A DNA stretch of 64,000 nucleotides, taken from Actinomadura terrae. Lineage in GTDB: Bacteria; Actinomycetota; Actinomycetes; Streptosporangiales; Streptosporangiaceae. How positions within the stretch are numbered: position 1 is the stretch's first letter; each line of letters opens with the position of its first letter. Positions 8,351 through 17,906 of this stretch are shown here, one piece after another. The translations under genes were made by a program, and so were the position numbers. The stretch is taken from NCBI RefSeq assembly GCF_022751215.1, contig NZ_JAICDG010000001.1, positions 806,001-870,000 on the forward strand, in the 5' to 3' direction. The notes below the pieces were generated by a model. The model was not told the DNA's origin, searched no databases, and saw nothing but the letters and a program-made list of their open reading frames with translations.

Positions 8351-9319
8351 ATGTTCGCTGTCACCGCCACGCGCATCGACGCAGACGATCCACTGAACGG
8401 GCTGACGCTCGGCGAGCGACCGGACCCCGAGGTACCGGACGGCTGGACGACCGTCACGGTGAAGGCCGCCGCCCTCAACCACCACGACCTCTGGTCGCTG
8501 CGGGGCGTCGGGCTGCCCGCCGACCGGCTCCCGATGATCCTCGGATGCGACGCGTCCGGGGTGGACGAGGACGGCAACGAGGTCATCGTGCACGCGGTGA
8601 TCGGCGACCCCGACCGCGGCGGCGGGGACGAGACCCTCGACCCGAAGCGGTCGCTGCTGTCGGAGCGGTACCAGGGGACGCTCGCGGAGAAGGTGGCGGT
8701 GCCGCGCCGCAACCTCGTCCGCAAGCCCCCGGAGCTGTCGTTCGAGGAGGCGGCCTGCCTGCCCACGGCGTGGCTCACCGCCTACCGGATGCTGTTCGAC
8801 AAGGCGGGGGTGGAGCCGGGCGGGTCCGTGCTGGTGCAGGGCGCGGGCGGCGGCGTGGCGAGCGCCGCGATCGCGCTGGCGTCGGCGGCGGGCCTGCGCG
8901 TCTACGCGACCAGCCGCAGCGAGGCCAAGCGCGCCCGGGCGCTGGAACTCGGCGCGGACGCGGCGCTGGAGTCCGGCGCGCGGCTGCCCGAGCGCGTGGA
9001 CGCGGTGATCGAGACCGTCGGCCAGGCGACCTGGTCGCACTCGCTGAAGTCGCTGCGTCCCGGCGGTCGGGTCGTGGTGTCGGGCGCCACCAGCGGCGCG
9101 GTGCCGCCCGCCGACCTGAACCGGGTGTTCTTCCTCCAGCTCCAGGTCGTCGGCTCCACGATGGGGACCCGGGGGCAGCTGGAGCGGCTGGCGCACTTCC
9201 TGGTCAAGTCGGGCGTCCGCCCGCCGATCGACCGGACGCTGCCGCTCGACCGGGCCCGGGAGGGCTTCGCCGCGATGGCGGAGGGCGACCTCTTCGGCAA
9301 GATCGTCTTCACGACCTGA
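8351..9319 (+). CDS. MDR-superfamily zinc-type alcohol dehydrogenase / quinone oxidoreductase-like protein
   Basis: Cytosolic NAD(P)H-dependent oxidoreductase of 322 residues. The GroES-like part (VKAAALNHHDLWSLRGVGLPADRLPMILGCDASG) and the Rossmann part (VLVQGAGGGVASAAIALASAAGLRVYATSRS) are both present, and ALERLAH...GVRPPIDRTLPLDRAREGF is the usual C-terminal lid. The four structural-zinc cysteines are missing, as in the quinone-oxidoreductase branch. Substrate is unknown. It is a single gene, convergent with padR. In the same frame, immediately after its TGA, the DNA would encode a Gly-His repeat. Confidence 0.85.
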   Translation: MFAVTATRIDADDPLNGLTLGERPDPEVPDGWTTVTVKAAALNHHDLWSLRGVGLPADRLPMILGCDASGVDEDGNEVIVHAVIGDPDRGGGDETLDPKRSLLSERYQGTLAEKVAVPRRNLVRKPPELSFEEAACLPTAWLTAYRMLFDKAGVEPGGSVLVQGAGGGVASAAIALASAAGLRVYATSRSEAKRARALELGADAALESGARLPERVDAVIETVGQATWSHSLKSLRPGGRVVVSGATSGAVPPADLNRVFFLQLQVVGSTMGTRGQLERLAHFLVKSGVRPPIDRTLPLDRAREGFAAMAEGDLFGKIVFTT

Positions 9320-9333
9320 CGTCGGGTGGGCCG

Positions 9334-9383
9334 TGGCCACCGGCACGGCGGCCACGGCCACGGTCATGGCCACGGTCACGGCC
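9334..9383 (+). repeat. GGCCAC-rich simple repeat (Gly-His coding potential)
   Basis: A run of GGCCAC and GGTCAC/GGTCAT hexamers in the MDR-padR convergent gap. GGGCCGTG (9328-9335) and CACGGCCC (9377-9384) flank it and could pair, so it may act as a terminator. In the MDR frame beyond its stop codon the run reads Gly-His repeatedly. Confidence 0.6.
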
Positions 9384-9391
9384 CGCGATCC

Positions 9392-10111
9392 TCACCTGTC
9401 GCGGAAGATCTCGGTCCGCAGGCGCTCGCGGGTCTCCTCCAGCAGCCGCTGGCAGGCGGCGAGGTCGGCCTCGTCCAGGCCGGACTTCTTGGCGCCCTTG
9501 CGGACGTCCTCGACGAACTTGCGGAGCAGGCGCTCCAGCTTGAGGCGCGCGACGTCCTCGCTGGTGCCGGTCGCCGTCCGCCAGGCGTCCTCCCAGTTCT
9601 GCCGCCACTCCTCCTTCCACGCCTGCTTCTGCTCGCGCCAGTACTCCTTCTGCCGCTTCCACTCGTCCTTCTGGCGCTCGGTGGACTCCTTCCAGGCGTC
9701 CTTGGACGTGGCCTTGCCCTGGTCGCGCATGTCGCGCGCCGCCTGGGTCAGCTCCTCGCGCAGCGACCGGACCGTCTGCCGGACGTCCTGCTGGACGCCG
9801 CGCGCGAACTCCTGCGCCGAGGCGGTGATCTCCTCCTCCAGCTCGGCCAGCTCGTCCATCCGCCGCTCCAGCTCGTCGCGGCCCTTGTCGGTCAGCGAGT
9901 ACACCTTCTTGCCCTTGACCACCTCGTGGGTGACCAGGCCCTCGGACTCCAGCCGGGCGAGCCGCGGGTAGATCGTGCCGGGGGAGGGCGAGTACACCCC
10001 GAGGAAGCGGTCCTGGAGCAGCCGGATCACCTCGTATCCGTGCCGCGGGCTCTCCTCCAGCAGCTTGAGCAGGTACAGCCGCAGGCGACCGTGGCCGAAT
10101 ACGGGGCTCAC
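9392..10111 (-). CDS. PadR-family transcriptional regulator
   Basis: Winged-helix repressor of 239 residues. The GTG at 10111 is chosen because GGAG lies 8-11 bases upstream and it follows the upstream stop by one base. PadR domain at about residues 1-85: LYLLKLLEESPRHGYEVIRLLQDR, PGTIYPRLARLESEGLV, YSLTDKGRDEL. The remaining ~150 residues are a highly charged Trp/Lys/Glu helix that looks like a coiled coil (roughly 120-180), longer than a standard PadR effector domain. Co-transcribed with the DUF4097 gene, a pairing common in actinobacteria, and probably controls that operon through sites at 10973-11014. Confidence 0.9.
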   Translation of the reverse strand: MSPVFGHGRLRLYLLKLLEESPRHGYEVIRLLQDRFLGVYSPSPGTIYPRLARLESEGLVTHEVVKGKKVYSLTDKGRDELERRMDELAELEEEITASAQEFARGVQQDVRQTVRSLREELTQAARDMRDQGKATSKDAWKESTERQKDEWKRQKEYWREQKQAWKEEWRQNWEDAWRTATGTSEDVARLKLERLLRKFVEDVRKGAKKSGLDEADLAACQRLLEETRERLRTEIFRDR

Positions 10112-10112
10112 G

Positions 10113-10937
10113 TCACTTCTCCATTCGGGGTTCGGCGATCTCCGGCTCGTCATCCTCCCGGCCGAGGAGGGTGACGGGTCCCGACACCGTGTTGACCGTG
10201 AGCCGTCCCGCGCCGTCGCCGATGGTGCCGGCGACGCCGCGCATGACGGCCCGCTCCCGTTCGCCGAGTCCGGCGAACGACGTCTCGATGCGCCCGGTGG
10301 CCGAGGTCAGCGACACCGCGGCGCCGGTGGACTCCGGGACGCGCAGCGCGACCTCGCCGGAGACCGTGGTGACCTCGACCCGGCTCGCGCCGACGAGGTC
10401 CACGTCGGCGGCGATGCGGCCGCTGACCGTGCGGGCGGCGAGCCGCTCGACCGACCCGCCCGCGAGCGACAGGTCACCGGATACGGAGGTGAACGTCACC
10501 GTCCCGGCCAGCCCCTGTGCCTCGATCGCGCCGGACACGGTGTTGGCGTCAACCGCTCCGCGCACCCCGTCCAGCGTCACCTCGCCGGAGGCGCTCTTGA
10601 TCGACGTGCGGGCCGTCACGCCCGTGATCAGCGCCTCCGCCGACACCAGCGTGAGCGACACCGGGCAGTCGCGCGGGACGGTGACGGTGATCGAGGCGTG
10701 GCACCGCTGGGTGCGCAGCCAGGACAGCACGCCCTCCAGGAGCCGCTCGTGCGTGATCGTGAGCATTCCCGCCTCGTGTCCGACGACCAGCGGGGGGCCC
10801 GCCACCTCGCCGACGATCACCGACGGGCGCTCGTCGGAGGCGAGCACCGACACGCTCCCGGCGATCAGCGTCGTGCGCAGCGCCACCACCCCGTCGAAGT
10901 CGAGGGTGGTCGGTTCGTCGATCGTCCAGCGTGACAT
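10113..10937 (-). CDS. DUF4097 beta-helix-like repeat protein
   Basis: Protein of 274 residues made almost entirely of short beta repeats of the type VSGEVAL / TVSGRIAADV / VSGPVTLLG, diagnostic of DUF4097 (adhesin-like beta-strand repeats). No signal peptide or membrane segment is visible, so it is probably cytosolic. The ATG at 10937 (AAGGG upstream) is used; an in-frame start at 10976 would extend into the operator. Followed by padR with a one-base gap. Molecular function of the family is unknown; envelope-stress roles have been proposed for related operons. Confidence 0.85.
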   Translation of the reverse strand: MSRWTIDEPTTLDFDGVVALRTTLIAGSVSVLASDERPSVIVGEVAGPPLVVGHEAGMLTITHERLLEGVLSWLRTQRCHASITVTVPRDCPVSLTLVSAEALITGVTARTSIKSASGEVTLDGVRGAVDANTVSGAIEAQGLAGTVTFTSVSGDLSLAGGSVERLAARTVSGRIAADVDLVGASRVEVTTVSGEVALRVPESTGAAVSLTSATGRIETSFAGLGERERAVMRGVAGTIGDGAGRLTVNTVSGPVTLLGREDDEPEIAEPRMEK

Positions 10938-10972
10938 CGCCGTGGCCCTTCGTCGGACGCCCCTGCCGGTAG

Positions 10973-11014
10973 ACACGATATGTCGCGTTTCGCGGAAGTC
11001 AAGATGTATCGTGT
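10973..11014 (-). promoter_or_regulatory. Promoter and probable PadR operator for the DUF4097-padR operon
   Basis: On the minus strand TTGACT (11002-10997) and TATCGT (10980-10975) are spaced by 16 bases. Two similar imperfect palindromes, CGATATGTCG near 10976-10985 and CGATACATCT (minus strand) near 11012-11003, cover the -10 and the upstream edge of the -35. The outer arms ACACGATA (10973-10980) and TATCGTGT (11007-11014) are exact complements. This layout suits autorepression by PadR. Confidence 0.6.
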
Positions 11015-11047
11015 TTGCGCCGGGCGGGCGGCGTCGCCGGTCCCGTC

Positions 11048-11227
11048 CTAATCCTCGTCCTCGTCGTCGAGGCGGGCCAGCCAGGTCGCGAGGCGGTCCA
11101 CCGGCGTCTCGAACTCGGGGTTGAGGTCGACGAACTCGCGGAACCGCTCGGCGAGCCAGGTCAGGCTGACCTCCTCGGCCCCCCGGCGGTCGGTGAGCTC
11201 CTCGATCCCCCGATCGGTGAAGTACAT
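11048..11227 (-). CDS. DUF6104 small acidic protein
   Basis: A 59-residue protein beginning MYFTDRGIEELTDRRG and ending in an acidic LDDEDED tail. ATG at 11227 is preceded by GGAGAGAG about 8 bases away. It matches the small actinobacterial DUF6104 family commonly found just downstream of the 2-oxoglutarate dehydrogenase gene kgd, as here. It is separated from kgd by a strong hairpin, so it probably has its own promoter. Function unknown. Confidence 0.8.
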   Translation of the reverse strand: MYFTDRGIEELTDRRGAEEVSLTWLAERFREFVDLNPEFETPVDRLATWLARLDDEDED

Positions 11228-11309
11228 GGTGTGTTCTCTCTCCAGGGCCCTGACTTTCAGGCAGGTTCCAGGGCCTGTCTCCAGAATTTCGCGGTCCCGT
11301 ATACGCGAA

Positions 11310-11340
11310 GGCTCCGGCGCGCGCGTGCCGCGCCGGAGCC
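11310..11340 (-). terminator. Terminator after kgd
   Basis: A perfect 12-bp stem (GGCTCCGGCGCG 11310-11321 with 11329-11340) closes on a 7-base loop, 18 bases beyond the kgd stop. Confidence 0.75.
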
Positions 11341-11358
11341 CCGGTTTCGCTCGCGTGC

Positions 11359-14300
11359 CTACTTCTCGCCGAACAGCCGGGTCAGCAGGGCCTCCTGCTC
11401 GGCCTGGTGCAGCTTCGCCGAGCCGACCGCCGGGGACGAGGACGCCGGACGCGACACCCGCGACAGCCGCAGCCCCTCGATGTGGTGCGGCAGCTTCAGC
11501 GCCATGAACGGCCAGGCGCCCATGTTCGCGGGCTCGTCCTGCACCCACACGACCTCGGTGTGCGCCGGGTACTTCGCCAGCTCGGCGCGGATCTCGTCGA
11601 CCGGCGGCGGGTACAGCCGCTCGACCCGGATCACGGCGGTGTCGTTCGCGCCCGCCGCGTCCCTGGCCTTCACCACGTCGTAGTAGATCTTGCCGGTGGT
11701 GAGCAGCACCCGCCGCACGCCCGCGGGCTCGACCGCCGGGCTCTCGTCGGGGATCACCGGCTGGAACGCGCCGCCGGTGATCTGCGCGACCGCCGAGGTG
11801 GCCGCCTTCAGCCGCAGCAGGTACTTCGGCGTGAACACGATCAGCGGCTTGTTCCGCCCTGACAGCACCTGCCAGCGCAGGAGATGGAAGTAGTTCGCCG
11901 GGGTGGTCGGGTAGACCACGGTCATGTTGTCCTGCGCGCACAGCTGGAGGTAGCGCTCGATCCGCGCGGACGAGTGGTCGGGGCCCTGCCCCTCGTAGCC
12001 GTGCGGCAGCAGCAGCACGACGCCGGAGTGCTGGCCCCACTTCTGCTCGCCCGAGGAGATGTACTCGTCCATGATCGACTGGGCGCCGTTGGCGAAGTCG
12101 CCGAACTGCGCCTCCCACAGGACCAGCGCGTCGGGACGGGTCATCGAGTAGCCGTACTCGAAGCCCATCGCCGCGTACTCGCTGAGCAGCGAGTCGTGCA
12201 CGTAGAACTTCGACACGCCCTGCCCGAACTGCTTGAGCGGCGCGTACTCCTCGCCGGTCTTGCGGTCGAACAGCACCGCGTGCCGCTGGCCGAACGTCCC
12301 GCGCCGGGAGTCCTGGCCGACGAGCCGCACCGGGTGGCCGTCGATCAGCAGCGAGCCCAGCGCGAGCAGCTCGCCGGTCGCCCAGTCGATCGCGTCGTCC
12401 TCGATCATCTGGGCGCGGCGCTGGAGGATCGGCTGGAGGCGCGGGTGGACGTGGAAGCCCTCCGGCAGGCTGACCTGGGACTCGATGATCCGCTTGACGG
12501 TCTCCTGCGGGATCGCCGACCCGGCCCGGCCGTGGTCGATCGGGATGCGCTCCTCGACGTCGGGCTTGACGACCGAGCCGGGCTCCAGCGGCTTCTTGAC
12601 CGCCTCGCGGGTCTCGATGAAGGCCCGCTCCAGCTGCTCCTGGTAGTCGCGCAGCGCCTGCTCGGCCTCCTCGACCGTGATGTCGCCGCGCCCGATCAGC
12701 GCCTCGGTGTAGAGCTTGCGCACCGACCGCTTCGCGTCGATCAGGTCGTACATCAGCGGCTGGGTGAACGAGGGGTTGTCGGTCTCGTTGTGGCCCCGCC
12801 GCCGGTAGCAGACCATGTCGATGACGACGTCCTTCTTGAACGTCTGCCGGTACTCGAACGCCAGCCGCGCCACCCGCGCGCACGCCTCCGGGTCGTCGCC
12901 GTTGACGTGGAAGATCGGCGCCTGGATCATCCGGGCGACGTCGGTGGAGTAGACGCTGGAGCGCGAGTACTCGGGCGCGGTGGTGAAGCCGACCTGGTTG
13001 TTGATCACCACGTGCACGGTGCCGCCGGTGCGGTAGCCGCGCAGCTGCGACAGGTTCAGCGTCTCGGCGACCACGCCCTGGCCGGCGAACGCGGCGTCGC
13101 CGTGGATCAGGATGGGCAGGACGCTGAACCCGGCCTCGCCGACGTCCAGCAGGTCCTGCTTGGCGCGGACGACGCCCTCCAGCACCGGGTCGACGGTCTC
13201 CAGGTGGGACGGGTTCGCGACGAGCTCGGTGTGGATCTTGGAGCCGTCCGCGGCGACGAAGTCGCCGGACGCGCCGAGGTGGTACTTCACATCGCCCGAG
13301 CCCTGGGCGCTGCGCGGGTCGAGGTTGCCCTCGAACTCCCCGAAGATCTGCCCATAGGACTTGCCGACGATGTTGGCCAGGACGTTCAGCCGCCCGCGGT
13401 GCGCCATGCCGATGACGACCTCGTCGAGGCTGTCGCCCGCCGCCGCGGAGATCACCGAGTCCAGCAGCGGAATGACGGACTCGCCGCCCTCCAGCGAGAA
13501 CCGCTTCTGCCCGACGAACTTGGTCTGGAGGAACGTCTCGAACGCCTCGGCGCTGTTCAGCCGCCGCAGGACGTGCAGCTGTTCCTCGCGCGAGGGCTTG
13601 TCGTGCGGGACCTCGACGCGCTCCTGGATCCAGGCGCGCTCCTCCGGGTCCTGGATGTGCATGTACTCGATGCCGACCGTGCGGCAGTAGGCCATCCGCA
13701 GCACGCCGAGGATGTCGCGCAGCTGCATCGTCGGCTTGCCGCCGAACCCGCCGGTCGCGAACTCGCGCTCCAGGTCCCACAGGGTGAGGCCGTGCTTGAG
13801 GATGTCGAGGTCGGGGTGGCGGCGCTGCTTGTACTCCAGCGGGTCGGTGTCGGCCATCAGGTGGCCGCGGACCCGGTAGGCGTGGATCAGCTCGTGGACG
13901 CGGGCGACCTTGGCGACGTCGTCCTCGTGGGAGGCGGAGATGTCCTTGACCCAGCGCACCGGCTCGTACGGGATGCGCAGCGCCTCGAAGATCTCGTCGT
14001 AGAAGCCGTCCTCGCCGAGGAGGAGCTGGTGGATCCGGCGCAGGAAGTCGCCGGACTGCGCGCCCTGGATGATCCGGTGGTCGTAGGTGGAGGTCAGCGT
14101 CATGACCTTGCTGATCCCCATGCGCGACAGCGTGTCGCTGGACGCGCCGGCGAACTCGGCCGGGTACTCCATCGCGCCCACGCCGATGATCGTGCCCTGG
14201 CCCGGCATCAGCCGCGGGACGGAGTGGACCGTGCCGATCGTCCCGGGGTTGGTCAGGCTGATCGTCGTGCCCTGGAAGTCGTCCAGCGTCAGCTTGTTGC

Positions 14301-15102
14301 CGCGCGCCTTGCGGACGATCTCCTCGTAGGCGGCCCAGAACTGGCGGAAGTCCAGCGTCTCGGCGGCCTTCACGCTCGGCACCACCAGCTGGCGCTGGCC
14401 GTCGGGCTTCTGGAGGTCGATCGCCAGGCCGAAGTTGACGTGCTCGGGCCGGATCAGCACCGGCTTGCCGTCGACCTCGGTGAACGCGGCGTTCATCTCC
14501 GGCATCGCCGCGAGCGCCTTGACGATCGCGTACCCGATCAGGTGGGTGAAGGAGACCTTGCCCCCGCGCCCGCGCTTGAGGTGGTTGTTGATGACGATGC
14601 GGTTGTCGATCAGCAGCTTCGCCGGGACGGCGCGGACGCTCGTCGCGGTCGGGACGCCGAGGCTGGCCTCCATGTTGACGGCCGTCCGCGCGGCGACGCC
14701 GCGCAGCCTGACCTCCTCGGCGCCCGCGGGCACCGGCGGCGGCGCGATCTTGGGCGCGGCCTTGGCGTCCGGCTTGGCGTCGGCCTTGGAGCCGGCCTTG
14801 GGCTGGGGCTTCGCCGGCGACGCCGTCGGCGAGGCGGGCTGGGCTGCTACCGGCTGCTTGGGTGTCGGCGGAGCGGCCGCGGTGCCGTTGGCGGCCCGGG
14901 CGGCCGCCCCATCGGTGGCCGGGGTGGTCGCGGACGCGGGCCGGGTGTCCGGCTGGTAGTCCGCGAAGAAGTTCCACCAGGCCTCGTCAACCGAGTTCGG
15001 ATCCTCGAGGTACTTCTGGTACAGCTCGTCGACCAGCCACTCGTTGGCACCGAAGTCTGTGTTCTTGGGGTCGGCACTAGTTTGCGACGACTCTGTCGAC
15101 AC
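11359..15102 (-). CDS. kgd: Multifunctional 2-oxoglutarate metabolism enzyme (2-oxoglutarate dehydrogenase E1 / succinyltransferase)
   Basis: Central TCA-cycle enzyme of 1247 residues, the fused E2-like plus E1 form typical of actinobacteria. Residues 1-45 ([29 protein letters not shown]) are the E1 N-terminal segment. An Ala/Pro/Lys linker follows to about 115. An E2-like acyltransferase domain contains the [15 protein letters not shown] catalytic region. The C-terminal ThDP E1 has [12 protein letters not shown] and GDAAFAGQG...INNQVGFTT. It can act as E1 in the 2-oxoglutarate dehydrogenase complex and as a carboligase. GTG start; the ribosome site is weak. A TATAAC at 15143-15138 on the minus strand is a possible -10. 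Mycobacterial homologues are controlled by GarA; that gene is not in this window. Confidence 0.95.
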   Translation of the reverse strand: MSTESSQTSADPKNTDFGANEWLVDELYQKYLEDPNSVDEAWWNFFADYQPDTRPASATTPATDGAAARAANGTAAAPPTPKQPVAAQPASPTASPAKPQPKAGSKADAKPDAKAAPKIAPPPVPAGAEEVRLRGVAARTAVNMEASLGVPTATSVRAVPAKLLIDNRIVINNHLKRGRGGKVSFTHLIGYAIVKALAAMPEMNAAFTEVDGKPVLIRPEHVNFGLAIDLQKPDGQRQLVVPSVKAAETLDFRQFWAAYEEIVRKARGNKLTLDDFQGTTISLTNPGTIGTVHSVPRLMPGQGTIIGVGAMEYPAEFAGASSDTLSRMGISKVMTLTSTYDHRIIQGAQSGDFLRRIHQLLLGEDGFYDEIFEALRIPYEPVRWVKDISASHEDDVAKVARVHELIHAYRVRGHLMADTDPLEYKQRRHPDLDILKHGLTLWDLEREFATGGFGGKPTMQLRDILGVLRMAYCRTVGIEYMHIQDPEERAWIQERVEVPHDKPSREEQLHVLRRLNSAEAFETFLQTKFVGQKRFSLEGGESVIPLLDSVISAAAGDSLDEVVIGMAHRGRLNVLANIVGKSYGQIFGEFEGNLDPRSAQGSGDVKYHLGASGDFVAADGSKIHTELVANPSHLETVDPVLEGVVRAKQDLLDVGEAGFSVLPILIHGDAAFAGQGVVAETLNLSQLRGYRTGGTVHVVINNQVGFTTAPEYSRSSVYSTDVARMIQAPIFHVNGDDPEACARVARLAFEYRQTFKKDVVIDMVCYRRRGHNETDNPSFTQPLMYDLIDAKRSVRKLYTEALIGRGDITVEEAEQALRDYQEQLERAFIETREAVKKPLEPGSVVKPDVEERIPIDHGRAGSAIPQETVKRIIESQVSLPEGFHVHPRLQPILQRRAQMIEDDAIDWATGELLALGSLLIDGHPVRLVGQDSRRGTFGQRHAVLFDRKTGEEYAPLKQFGQGVSKFYVHDSLLSEYAAMGFEYGYSMTRPDALVLWEAQFGDFANGAQSIMDEYISSGEQKWGQHSGVVLLLPHGYEGQGPDHSSARIERYLQLCAQDNMTVVYPTTPANYFHLLRWQVLSGRNKPLIVFTPKYLLRLKAATSAVAQITGGAFQPVIPDESPAVEPAGVRRVLLTTGKIYYDVVKARDAAGANDTAVIRVERLYPPPVDEIRAELAKYPAHTEVVWVQDEPANMGAWPFMALKLPHHIEGLRLSRVSRPASSSPAVGSAKLHQAEQEALLTRLFGEK

Positions 15103-15210
15103 GGCGGAGATCGCCCTCTTCCGCAGCTCGCAGGTGAGTTATAAGACCCAATAAGGCTACTCGCACTTGCACCTCGCGGTGTCCACCCGGGGGGAGCCCC
15201 ACCCCCGTGG

Positions 15211-15239
15211 CCGTTCACCGGGGGCCGCGCGGTGAACGG
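15211..15239 (-). terminator. Terminator after the AIM24 gene
   Basis: CCGTTCACC (15211-15219) and GGTGAACGG (15231-15239) form a perfect 9-bp stem with a GC-rich 11-base loop, located between the AIM24 stop and the kgd start on the minus strand. Confidence 0.6.
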
Positions 15240-15285
15240 ACGGACGTGCGAGATGGGGGGCGCCCCCGGCGTCGGTGGGCGCGCC

Positions 15286-15957
15286 TCAGTGGGTGTGCGG
15301 CGCGACGGTCGGGCCCTCGCTGGCCTGGATCAGGACGAAGCCCTGGCCCTGGTAGGCGAGCTGCATCGCCTCACCGCTGCCGCGCCCGATCAGCGCGGCC
15401 GCCTTGAAGGTGCGGTTCACGCCGACCTGGAGGCTGGTGCTCCACGCCACGGCGGACTGGCCGTCGGCGAAGGTCGGGGCGCGGCCGCAGTCCAGCATGA
15501 CGGGCGTGCCGTGGGTGGTGAGCGCCACCCAGCCGGTGCCCTGGAGGGTGGTGTTGAACAGGCCGCCGGCGGCGATGCCCGCGCCCTGGACGCGCTGGAT
15601 GTCGGACTGGAGGTGGGAGTCGTAGGCGAGGATGTTCTTGCCGTTGACCGTGATCCCCTCGTTCTCCAGGTAGAACAGGTGGATGTCGTCGGCGTCGTTG
15701 GCGACGAACAGCAGGCCCTGGCCCTTGACGCGCATCAGCGGCACGCCCTCGCCGGTCAGCGCCTTCTTCATGAACTTGCCGATGCCGCCGGCGCCCTCGT
15801 AGTCGAACTCCATCTGGCCCTGGAAGGCGACCATGGAGCCCTGCCGGGCGAGGACGTCGCCGTTCAGGTGCACCCGGAGCATCTTGGAGTTCTGGAGTGC
15901 GAAGTGGCCGGGCAACTGCTGGCCCTGGTCGATGTTGCCGAAGAACTGGCTGCGCAT
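15286..15957 (-). CDS. AIM24-family protein
   Basis: Protein of 223 residues with the AIM24 (TIGR00266-like) double beta-helix: MLRVHLNGDVLARQGSMVAFQGQMEF, GKFMKKALTGEGVPLMRVKGQGLLFVA, LENEGITVNGKNILAYDSHLQ and the glycine-rich GAGIAAGGLFNTTLQGTGWVALTTHG. No signal peptide or membrane helix. ATG at 15957 follows GAGAGGCC. Bacterial AIM24 proteins are of unknown biochemical role; the yeast namesake is mitochondrial. It is separated from kgd by a terminator. Confidence 0.85.
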   Translation of the reverse strand: MRSQFFGNIDQGQQLPGHFALQNSKMLRVHLNGDVLARQGSMVAFQGQMEFDYEGAGGIGKFMKKALTGEGVPLMRVKGQGLLFVANDADDIHLFYLENEGITVNGKNILAYDSHLQSDIQRVQGAGIAAGGLFNTTLQGTGWVALTTHGTPVMLDCGRAPTFADGQSAVAWSTSLQVGVNRTFKAAALIGRGSGEAMQLAYQGQGFVLIQASEGPTVAPHTH

Positions 15958-16112
15958 GGTCGGGTGGCCTCTCGGTTCCTGTCGTGGGGATCTTTCTGGA
16001 GATCCGTCAGCATAACGACGGGATGCGCCAGGTCATGAACTTTCCCGGCAGGTGGCGCCCCCGACGTCGGCGGACGCTCGTCCCGACCGGGGAGCGGCCT
16101 GACCGAGGGGAG

Positions 16113-17033
16113 TCAGGCGGACGCGAGCCGTTCGCGGCCGTGCGGCGCCGTCCAGTCGAGGAGGGGGCCCTTGGGCACGATGCGGGTCGGGTTGATTGTG
16201 GGGTGCGTCACGTAGTAGTGGCGCTTGATGTGGTCGAAGACCGTCGTCTCGCCGAACGCGGGGATCGAGTACAGGTCGCGGGCGTAGCCCCACAGGTTCG
16301 GGTAGTCGGCGACGCGGCGCAGGTTGCACTTGAAGTGCGAGTAGTAGACGGCGTCGAAGCGGGCGAGCGTCGGGTAGAGGCGGACGTCGGCCTCGGTGAC
16401 GGCGTCCCCGAACAGGTACCGGCGGCCCGACAGCCGCTCCTCCAGCACGTCGAGGGTGGCGAACAGCGCGTCGAACGCCTCCTCGTAGGCGTCCTGCGCG
16501 GTGGCGAACCCGGCCCGGTAGACGCCGTTGTTGACGGTCCGGTAGACGAGGTCGTTCAGCTCGTCGATCTCCGGGCGCAGCTCCACCGGGTACAGGTCGG
16601 GCGCGCCGGGGCGGTGGAGGGCGGTGAACTCGGTCTCCAGCATGGTGGTGATGTTGGGGAAGTCGTTGGTGACGAGACGGCCCGTCTCGGTGTCCCAGAC
16701 GCAGGGCACCGTGTACCGGCCCTTGAACCCCGGGTCGGACGCCAGGTACAGCTCGGACAGGAACACCGTCCCGGTGACGGGGTCGTGGTCGGGGAACCGC
16801 CAGCCCCGCTCGTCGCGGATCGGGTCGACCACGCCGACGCCGATGGCGTCCTCCAGGCCGAGCAGGCGCCGGACGATCAGCGTCCGGTGCGCCCACGGGC
16901 AGGCGTAGGAGACGAACAGCCGGTAGCGGCCGGGTTCGGCCCGGTACCCGCTCTCGCCGCCGGCCGTGATCATTTCGGTGAAGCGGTTGCGCTGCCGGAC
17001 GAACCGTCCGCCCTCGACCTCCTGCGCGGTCAT
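16113..17033 (-). CDS. Ecm4-type glutathione S-transferase family protein (glutathionyl-hydroquinone reductase-like)
   Basis: Xi-class GST fold, 306 residues, cytosolic. ATG at 17033 has GGGAGGAG just upstream. The N-terminal thioredoxin-like domain carries the catalytic SYACPWAHRTLIVRRL motif, with Cys45. The helical C-terminal domain has YLFGDAVTEADVRLYPTLARFDAVYYSHFKCNLRR, the conserved xi-class signature. The family reduces glutathionyl-hydroquinones. Actinobacteria generally make mycothiol, so the thiol partner here may differ. Divergent from dedA. Confidence 0.88.
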   Translation of the reverse strand: MTAQEVEGGRFVRQRNRFTEMITAGGESGYRAEPGRYRLFVSYACPWAHRTLIVRRLLGLEDAIGVGVVDPIRDERGWRFPDHDPVTGTVFLSELYLASDPGFKGRYTVPCVWDTETGRLVTNDFPNITTMLETEFTALHRPGAPDLYPVELRPEIDELNDLVYRTVNNGVYRAGFATAQDAYEEAFDALFATLDVLEERLSGRRYLFGDAVTEADVRLYPTLARFDAVYYSHFKCNLRRVADYPNLWGYARDLYSIPAFGETTVFDHIKRHYYVTHPTINPTRIVPKGPLLDWTAPHGRERLASA

Positions 17034-17200
17034 GGCGGCTCCTCCCCAGGTCGACGTCATGGCCCCGGACAGTCGTCCCCGCGGGGGATCCGCGCCCGGG
17101 AACCCCACGGCTACGATAACCGTCTGTAGCTTTGTCGAACTAGGCCGAACCGGCCGCGCCGGTCGCGGGGCGGCTGGGACCAGCAGGTGGCAGGGGACGC

Positions 17201-17869
17201 ATGCTCGAGAACTTCAACGCTCTGGCGGACGGGCTTCCCCCGTGGCTGGTGCTCCTGCTCATCGCGGGCCTGGTGTTCGCCGAGGCGGCCCTGTTCTTCG
17301 GATTCGTCTTCCCCGGCGAGACCGCGATCGTGGTGGGCGGTGTGTTCGCCAGCCAGGACAAGCTCTCGCTGCCGGTGCTGCTGGTCGTCGCGGTGGTCGC
17401 CGCCGTCGCGGGCGACTCGGTCGGCTACGAGATCGGCCGCAAGTTCGGGCCGCGGCTGCTCCAGACCAGGGCGATGAGCAAGCACAGCGCCAAGGTCGCC
17501 AAGGCGCAGGACCTGATCCGCCGCCGGGGCGCGTTCGCGGTGTTCATCGGCCGCTTCACGGCGCTGCTGCGGGCGCTGATGCCCGCGTTGGTGGGCAGCT
17601 CGCGGCTGCCGTATCCGAAGTTCCTGCTGTTCAACTTCATCGGCGGCGTGACCTGGGTGCTGACGTTCACGCTCGGCGGCTACTTCGCGGGCGAGGCGTT
17701 CGACCACGCCGCCAAGCTCGCCGGGCGCGGCCTGGCGATCGGGCTCGCGGTCGCCGCCGTCGCCGCGATCGTGGTGTGGAGCGTCCGCAAGCACCGCCGG
17801 GAGGCCCGCGAGGAGGCCGAGGCGGAGGCGGACGCGCCGGAGCAGGCGCTGGAGCAGACCCGCCCCTAG
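17201..17869 (+). CDS. DedA-family membrane protein
   Basis: Integral membrane protein of 222 residues in the SNARE-associated/DedA family, linked in other bacteria to lipid-carrier flipping and membrane homeostasis. Signature residues are present: FGFVFPGETAIVVGG near the N-terminus, GDSVGYEIGRKFG and FIGRFTALLRALMPALVGSSRLPYPKF. The acidic E and paired R residues of the re-entrant loops are intact. Four or five hydrophobic segments and a charged C-tail (EEAEAEADAPEQALEQ). ATG follows GGCAGGGGA. Confidence 0.9.
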   Translation: MLENFNALADGLPPWLVLLLIAGLVFAEAALFFGFVFPGETAIVVGGVFASQDKLSLPVLLVVAVVAAVAGDSVGYEIGRKFGPRLLQTRAMSKHSAKVAKAQDLIRRRGAFAVFIGRFTALLRALMPALVGSSRLPYPKFLLFNFIGGVTWVLTFTLGGYFAGEAFDHAAKLAGRGLAIGLAVAAVAAIVVWSVRKHRREAREEAEAEADAPEQALEQTRP

Positions 17870-17873
17870 ACCC

Positions 17874-17906
17874 TCGCGGGTCCTTCGCGGGTCCTTCGTG
17901 GGTCAG
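17874..17906. repeat. 11-bp tandem repeat in the dedA/DapB-like convergent gap
   Basis: Units TCGCGGGTCCT at 17874-17884 and 17885-17895, then a diverged third unit to 17906 that covers the stop codon of the downstream minus-strand gene. Confidence 0.65.

Noticed and set aside
11884..15144. Very long open frame (over 1000 codons) antisense to kgd
   Set aside because: A by-product of high GC in third positions. Composition is arginine-, valine- and histidine-skewed with no recognisable domain, while the minus strand encodes a complete Kgd.
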